Shown one piece after another: positions 41,788 to 45,969 of a stretch of DNA of 45,969 bases (the first letter of the stretch is position 1; every line of letters begins with the position of its first letter). A program made the translations under genes and the position numbers. The notes below the pieces were generated by a model. That model was not told the origin of the DNA and ran no database searches. It was given only the letters and a program-made list of their open reading frames with translations. Origin of the DNA: CADEEV01 sp032127875 (GTDB taxonomy: Bacteria > Acidobacteriota > Vicinamibacteria > Fen-336); NCBI GenBank assembly GCA_032127875.1, contig JAQBHI010000137.1, positions 1-45,969 of the forward strand. Direction: 5' to 3'.

Positions 41788-42705
41788 ATGCGAGCAGCGG
41801 CGGCCCGCCTGCCCAAGATCGCGGTCTTCGGGGTGCCCAGCGCAGCCGGGGCAAGCGGCCCTGGGAGCGAGCGCGCCGCCTTCGCCTTGCGTGAAGCAGG
41901 ACTGCTCGAAGCCTTGCGCGAGGTCGGCGCGCGGGTGGTGAACCTCTCCGACTTGTCGCTTTTCCCCTGGCGCGAGGATGCCCAACAGCCGCGGGCTCGC
42001 AACCTGGCACTCGCCGCCTGCGCGGCGCGGGCCACCGCGGACGAGATGTCGCGCGCCTTGGCCGAGGGTTTCACGCTCTTGCTCGGTGGCGACTGCTCGA
42101 TCCTGGCCGGCAGCGTTGGCGGAGCGGCACGGGCGCTCGGGCGGCCGCTGGGCCTCGTATATCTGGATGCCGATCTCGATCTCAACACCCCCGAGACCAC
42201 GCCATCCGGCACCTTGAACGGCATGGCCGTCGCGGCGGCCCTAGGCCGCGGCGCCCCGGAGCTGGTCGCCGCTGGCGGAACGGCCTGTGCGCTCGTCCCA
42301 GGACACGTCGCGATCCTCGGTTATCGCGCGGTCGATCCAGGCGAGCGCGTGCCGCTGCGCGAGCTGGCCCTGGCGCGCAGCGCAGACGAGATCCGGGCGG
42401 GAGGCGGCGCTCGCGCCGCCGCCGACGCACTGGCCGCGATCGCTAACGACGACGGGCCGCTGCTCGTGCATCTCGATGTCGACGTGATCGACGCGAGCGA
42501 CCTTTGCGCCAAGGCGGCTGTGACGCAGGGGCCTGGGCTCCGCTGGAGCGAGATCGAAACGTTGCTCGTCGGGCTGCTGCATTCGCCACGCGTCGCCGTT
42601 CTCGAGGTCTGCGAGTTCAACCCGTCGCTCGATCCGGCCGGGGTGTGCGCTCGCAAGCTCGTGGAGCTCCTCGCGAAGGCCGTCGCGGCCCGACTCCCGG
42701 CCTAG
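41788..42705 (+). CDS. arginase-fold protein with altered metal ligands
   Basis: 305 residues. The ureohydrolase fold is evident: 'KIAVFGVPSAAGASGPGSER' at the N-terminus, a metal-site loop 'LLLGGDCSILAGSVGG', 'VYLDADLDLNTPETTPSG' and 'VHLDVDVIDASDLC'. Two of the six usual Mn ligands are changed: His to Cys103 (GGDCS) and His to Asp129 (DADLD). D127, D131, D230 and D232 remain. It may still hold metal, as GGDC forms occur in other arginase-family proteins, but arginase activity should not be assumed. A longer upstream open frame is antisense to pepA and is rejected. Confidence 0.85.
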   Translation: MRAAAARLPKIAVFGVPSAAGASGPGSERAAFALREAGLLEALREVGARVVNLSDLSLFPWREDAQQPRARNLALAACAARATADEMSRALAEGFTLLLGGDCSILAGSVGGAARALGRPLGLVYLDADLDLNTPETTPSGTLNGMAVAAALGRGAPELVAAGGTACALVPGHVAILGYRAVDPGERVPLRELALARSADEIRAGGGARAAADALAAIANDDGPLLVHLDVDVIDASDLCAKAAVTQGPGLRWSEIETLLVGLLHSPRVAVLEVCEFNPSLDPAGVCARKLVELLAKAVAARLPA

Positions 42706-42720
42706 CGCGGCCTGCCCTGG

Positions 42721-42915
42721 TTGCTCGCAGTGCCGATCGTGGCCCTGGGCGCCGGAGTACGGCTGCTTCGCGGCCCAGCAGCAACCGCCCCTCCGAGCCA
42801 GCCAGCGGCGACGCTCCCGACGGCGACAGGTCCCACGCCCCGCCCGCGGCCGATACCGGCGGCTACCACGAAAGTGGCCGTGGATCTCGCCGCCGAAGGC
42901 ACGAGGAAGCCCTAG
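42721..42915 (+). CDS. possible small membrane-anchored Pro-rich protein
   Basis: 64 residues from a TTG: a short hydrophobic N-terminus 'LAVPIVALGAGVRLL' and then a Pro/Ala/Thr-rich tail. No homologue is recognised and there is no ribosome-binding site. It fills the gap between the arginase-fold gene and the convergent lipoprotein, and shares the CTAG stop with the latter. It may be real or just an open frame in GC-rich DNA. Confidence 0.28.
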   Translation: MLAVPIVALGAGVRLLRGPAATAPPSQPAATLPTATGPTPRPRPIPAATTKVAVDLAAEGTRKP

Positions 42916-43613
42916 GCGCGCTGCCTTCGGCCCCGCCGGACCACCATCCACACCACGGTCGTGAGGATGCCGAGCGCCAGGGCGATGGCCGTGGCAAACA
43001 GTGCCACGGTGGAACCCAGGATGCTGCGCTGGTCCATCGTTGCGCCGAAATCGAGCGGACGGCCCTCGAGCGCTTGCGCTACCTCCTGCCGCCACGAGGC
43101 GATGTTGCCACGCTCGACACCGAGCACGGCGTTCTGGTGCGCGTACACCTTGCTCGGCAGATGGAAGCGCACCGCCATCAGGCCATCGCGCTCGGAAGGC
43201 GCGGGCGACGACGACGGCTTTCGCCAACTACCCTCCAGCACGAGCCTCTCCTTCTCCGGCCGCATGCCGATGTGGATGTCGGGGAAGGCGGCGCTTCCGG
43301 AGAGGCGGTTCACGTCGCCAAAGTCGGCGGAAACGGAAAGGTAGGGCCGACCTTCGCGCTGCGTGAGCGTGACACGGCGCACGCGCAGCCCTGAGCGCTC
43401 GAACAGCGCTCGTGCTGCCTCGCGTGTGGCCGTGCCCTCGGGATCGTCGGCGCGCCCCAGTCCCTTGAAGGCGACCCACAGCTTCGGCGTCCCCGTGACG
43501 CTGACGCTGCCCGAACCGTCGACTCGGAGCCAGAACTCGTGCTCGTACTCGTAGACGACGCAGCCACGCAGGGAGGCGGAAAGCAGCAGGCCAAGAAGCA
43601 AGCGGGGAAGCAC
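42912..43613 (-). CDS. lipoprotein with C-terminal transmembrane anchor, function unknown
   Basis: 233 residues from a GTG; a much longer open frame upstream is antisense to polA and is rejected. N-terminus 'LPRLLLGLLLSASLRGC' is a signal peptide with a lipobox-like LRGC. The middle is strand-rich ('WLRVDGSGSVSVTGTPKLWV', 'VRRVTLTQREGRPYLSVSAD'). The C-terminus has one transmembrane helix ('ALFATAIALALGILTTVVWM') ending in a basic tail, which would be unusual for an outer-membrane lipoprotein and suggests the inner membrane. No domain is recognised. The start is only a few bases from a TAGAAT -10-like element. Confidence 0.7.
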   Translation of the reverse strand: MLPRLLLGLLLSASLRGCVVYEYEHEFWLRVDGSGSVSVTGTPKLWVAFKGLGRADDPEGTATREAARALFERSGLRVRRVTLTQREGRPYLSVSADFGDVNRLSGSAAFPDIHIGMRPEKERLVLEGSWRKPSSSPAPSERDGLMAVRFHLPSKVYAHQNAVLGVERGNIASWRQEVAQALEGRPLDFGATMDQRSILGSTVALFATAIALALGILTTVVWMVVRRGRRQRA

Positions 43614-43621
43614 GGGCCGCC

Positions 43622-43640
43622 ATTCTAAACGAGATAGAAT
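43622..43640. promoter_or_regulatory. symmetrical divergent -10 element between lipoprotein gene and polA
   Basis: ATTCTA (43622-43627) and TAGAAT (43635-43640) are perfect inverted arms seven bases apart. Each arm reads TAGAAT, a good -10, towards its own gene. Predicted starts lie about 43647 for polA (ATG 43653) and about 43615 for the lipoprotein (GTG 43613), so both mRNAs would be leaderless or nearly so. Convincing -35 boxes were not found. The same palindrome could instead bind a dimeric regulator. Confidence 0.45.
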
Positions 43641-43652
43641 CGCGGTCCCGCC

Positions 43653-45969
43653 ATGGCTCCGAGCGCTTCGAAGGACGCCCTCTATCTCATCGATGGAAAC
43701 GCCCAGTTTCACCGCGCCTATCACGCCATCCGTGGCCTCGCCACGGCCCGCGGTTTGCCGACGGGCGCCACGTATGGCTTCACGACGATGCTGCGCAAGC
43801 TTTTCGAGGACGAAGCACCCCGCTTTATCGGCATCAGCTTCGATCTGGCAGGACCCACCTTCCGCCATGAGGAGTACGCCGAATACAAAGCGCATCGTCC
43901 GAGGATGGATGACGACCTGGCGGTTCAGATCCCGTACGTCCGGCGGGTATGCCAGGTATTTCGCCTGCCGATCCTGGAGGCCGAGGGCTTCGAGGCCGAC
44001 GACGTGATCGCGACACTGGCGACGCAGGCCGTCGCGCAAGGCCTGTCTGTCGTGGTGGTTTCCGGGGACAAGGACCTGTTGCAGTTGGTGGGTGACGAGA
44101 TTCTGGTCTTGAACCCGGGCCAGGGCGGCGTGGCTGCCACGCGTTACGACCGCTCCCGGGTCGAAGAGAAGTGGGGCGTGCCGCCGGAGCGGGTGGTGGA
44201 CGTGCTGGCCCTCGTGGGCGACGCCGTGGACAACGTGCCGGGCGTGCCGGGGATCGGCGCGAAGGGGGCACGGGACCTGGTTCGCGAGTTCGGCCCGGTC
44301 GAGGCCGTTCTCGAGAACGCGAGCCAGGTGAAGCGCGCTTCCTACCGTGAGGGCCTGCAGGCCCATCGCGAGGCGGCGCTGCTTTCGAAGCGTCTAGTCA
44401 CGCTGCGCACCGACGCACCTGTCGTTCTCGACCTCGCGGCGCTTCGACACCAGCAGCCGGATCGGGAGGCGGCCTACACGCTCTTCACCGAGCTCGAGTT
44501 CACGACCTTGGCCAAGCAGTTCGCGCCCGAGCTCAAGGCCGCTCGCGACGACGCTGCGCGCATCGTTTGCGACGAGGCCGCTCTCGAGGCCGTGGTGGCC
44601 GAGTGCCGCAGCGCGGGGAGCATGGCGCTCGCGTTGCTGCTGACGTCCCGTGACTCGATGAAAGCAGAGATCGTTGGCCTGGCGCTCGCGTGGGGAAACG
44701 AGTCGGCCTATGTCCCCCTCGTGCAGGCCGCGTTCGAAACCGGACCGGCGTTGTCGCGAGCCACGGCGCTCGACCGGCTGCGGCCGCTGTTCGAAGCGTG
44801 CGATGTCTCCAAGGCGGCAGCCGTCGGCAAACGCGAGCGCATCGTGCTGGCCCAGGCGGGAAGCAGCCTGGAAGGGCTCACATTCGACGCGACGATCGCC
44901 TCATACCTGCTCAATCCGGGCCGCCGCCACTACTCACTGGACGATCTCGCTGTGGAGTTCCTGGGCGAACGAGGAGCGACGGCCCTCGAGGCGACCGGCG
45001 AGGGTGTACCGCCCCTCGAGACGGCCGCCACGGCGGCCACGGCCGAAGCTCGCCTGGTCCTTCGGCTGGTACCGCCGGTGCGGGCACGCCTCGAGTCCGA
45101 GGGTGTACTTGCGGTCTTCGAGACGATGGAGCTGCCCCTGGTCCCTGTTCTCGCCGACATGGAGCGCGCTGGCGTGAAGGTCGACACCGCCTTGCTAGCC
45201 GCGATGAGCCGCGAGATGGAGCGGCAGATCGGGTCGCTGACGAGCGAGATCCACGCCCTGGCTGGAGGCGAGTTCAACGTCAACTCGCCGCCGCAACTCC
45301 GCGAGATCTTGTTCGATCGCCTGGGTCTGCGCTCGGGCAAGAAAACCGCCAAGACGCGAGCGGCCTCGACCGCCGAAGACGTGCTCGAGGAGCTGGCCCT
45401 CGACCACGAGCTGCCCCGCAAGATCCTCGAGTACCGCTCTGTTCAGAAGCTCAAGTCCACCTATGTCGATGCGCTGCCGGAGTTGGTGCATCCGAAAACG
45501 GGCCGGATCCACGCCTCGTTCAATCAGGCGATAGCGGCCACGGGCAGGATCTCGTCGTCCGATCCGAACCTTCAGAACATCCCGATCCGCACCCTCGAGG
45601 GACGGCGCATCCGCCAAGCCTTCGTCGCGGAGGCTGGACACTTGCTGCTCTCGGCCGACTACTCGCAGGTCGAGCTGCGGATCCTCGCTCATCTGTCGAA
45701 GGACGAAACGCTGATCGAAACCTTCCGGCGCGGCGAGGACGTCCACGACCGGACGGCCCGGGAGATCTTCGGTGCCCTGTCGCCGGTCAGCCCCGACGAG
45801 CAGCGCCGAATCTCGAAGATGATCAACTACGCGCTGCTCTACGGCAAGACGGCGTTCACGCTGTCAAAGGACATCGGCGTGACCCCGCAGGCGGCGCAGG
45901 AGATCAACGACGCGTACTTAGCCCGCTTCCCGCGCGTGCGGCCGATCATCGACCGGACCCTCGATGAGT
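43653..45969 (+). CDS. polA: DNA polymerase I, C-terminus beyond window
   Basis: 772 residues are visible; the palm motif C and end are cut off. The 5'-nuclease domain (about 1-290) has 'LYLIDGNAQFHRAYHAIRG', 'EAEGFEADDVIATLA' and 'VVSGDKDLLQLVGDEI'. The 3'-5' exonuclease region (about 310-480) has lost the DxE motif: where E. coli has DTET this reads 'ALALLLTSRDSMKAE'. Proofreading is therefore probably absent. The polymerase domain has 'INQAIAATGRISSSDPNLQN'-type motif ('TGRISSSDPNLQNIPI'), motif A 'LLSADYSQVELRILAHLS', and an O-helix RRISKMINYALLYG, with Tyr726 where most bacterial Pol I have Phe and Ala where Gly is usual. Confidence 0.96.
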   Translation, partial: MAPSASKDALYLIDGNAQFHRAYHAIRGLATARGLPTGATYGFTTMLRKLFEDEAPRFIGISFDLAGPTFRHEEYAEYKAHRPRMDDDLAVQIPYVRRVCQVFRLPILEAEGFEADDVIATLATQAVAQGLSVVVVSGDKDLLQLVGDEILVLNPGQGGVAATRYDRSRVEEKWGVPPERVVDVLALVGDAVDNVPGVPGIGAKGARDLVREFGPVEAVLENASQVKRASYREGLQAHREAALLSKRLVTLRTDAPVVLDLAALRHQQPDREAAYTLFTELEFTTLAKQFAPELKAARDDAARIVCDEAALEAVVAECRSAGSMALALLLTSRDSMKAEIVGLALAWGNESAYVPLVQAAFETGPALSRATALDRLRPLFEACDVSKAAAVGKRERIVLAQAGSSLEGLTFDATIASYLLNPGRRHYSLDDLAVEFLGERGATALEATGEGVPPLETAATAATAEARLVLRLVPPVRARLESEGVLAVFETMELPLVPVLADMERAGVKVDTALLAAMSREMERQIGSLTSEIHALAGGEFNVNSPPQLREILFDRLGLRSGKKTAKTRAASTAEDVLEELALDHELPRKILEYRSVQKLKSTYVDALPELVHPKTGRIHASFNQAIAATGRISSSDPNLQNIPIRTLEGRRIRQAFVAEAGHLLLSADYSQVELRILAHLSKDETLIETFRRGEDVHDRTAREIFGALSPVSPDEQRRISKMINYALLYGKTAFTLSKDIGVTPQAAQEINDAYLARFPRVRPIIDRTLDE

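Noticed and set aside
43614..44366. Upstream part of the minus-strand frame that contains the lipoprotein
   Set aside because: Antisense to the 5' end of polA; the lipoprotein signal peptide begins at GTG 43613.

Overview
The window is high-GC, densely coding bacterial DNA from a diderm organism: it carries Omp85/POTRA and TolC proteins, lipoboxes, Sec signal peptides and a tripartite exporter. The tandem von Willebrand-A proteins of the 'VWFA-related Acidobacterial' type (14460-16243), the paired exported M16 peptidases and the general gene content suggest Acidobacteriota. That assignment is an inference from family knowledge; there is no rRNA in the window. I saw no tRNA, rRNA, CRISPR array, insertion sequence or phage module. 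No stretch over 300 bases lacks a gene.

Layout. (1) 1-5000: a GGDEF-PilZ protein translationally coupled to a truncated POTRA/Omp85-like protein (minus); a DUF4412-like exported protein with a YvlD-type membrane protein (plus); NAD-type isocitrate dehydrogenase with a LOG-family protein (minus). (2) 5068-8594: a probable envelope-stress locus. It has a lipoprotein, an ECF sigma factor, a zinc-finger anti-sigma factor and two more exported proteins. Three of its products end in the same domain of about 80 residues, which resembles the SHOCT-like domain of YvlB/LiaX. (3) 8657-14443: AraC-type regulator, DUF6265 protein, methyltransferase, then a chain of MFS transporter, ureohydrolase and NylB-like serine hydrolase. 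(4) 14460-16744: two vWA proteins diverging from a MogA/MoaB protein. (5) 16762-24710: bioenergetics. nuoL-nuoM follow a clear sigma70-type promoter, then an AI-2E-family permease, RidA, and an Fo-only ATP synthase operon (AtpZ/Q-like, AtpI-like, atpB, atpE, atpF) with no F1 genes. (6) 24732-29078: SCP2 protein, an M16 peptidase pair (one with HxxEH, one without) and a ZIP metal transporter whose start abuts a Fur-box-like sequence. (7) 29114-35715: TolC, membrane-fusion protein, an unusual TPR-TM-NTF2-like protein, and a MacB-type ATPase and permease. (8) 35712-41739 (minus): a coupled five-gene operon of leucyl aminopeptidase, dual-specificity phosphatase, M20 peptidase, D-amino-acid deaminase-like PLP enzyme and GT39-like membrane protein. 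(9) 41788-45969: an arginase-fold protein with altered metal ligands, a lipoprotein, and polA running off the right edge.

Cross-cutting features: at least fourteen neighbouring gene pairs overlap by exactly four bases (ATGA, GTGA, TTGA and one apparent CTGA), so translational coupling is the rule here. Several divergent pairs have -10-like hexamers so close to the start codon that leaderless or very short-leader mRNAs are likely. The best candidates for undescribed biology are the sigma/anti-sigma locus with its repeated C-terminal domain, and the MacAB-TolC operon with a built-in TPR-TM-NTF2-like protein next to a metal-type operator.
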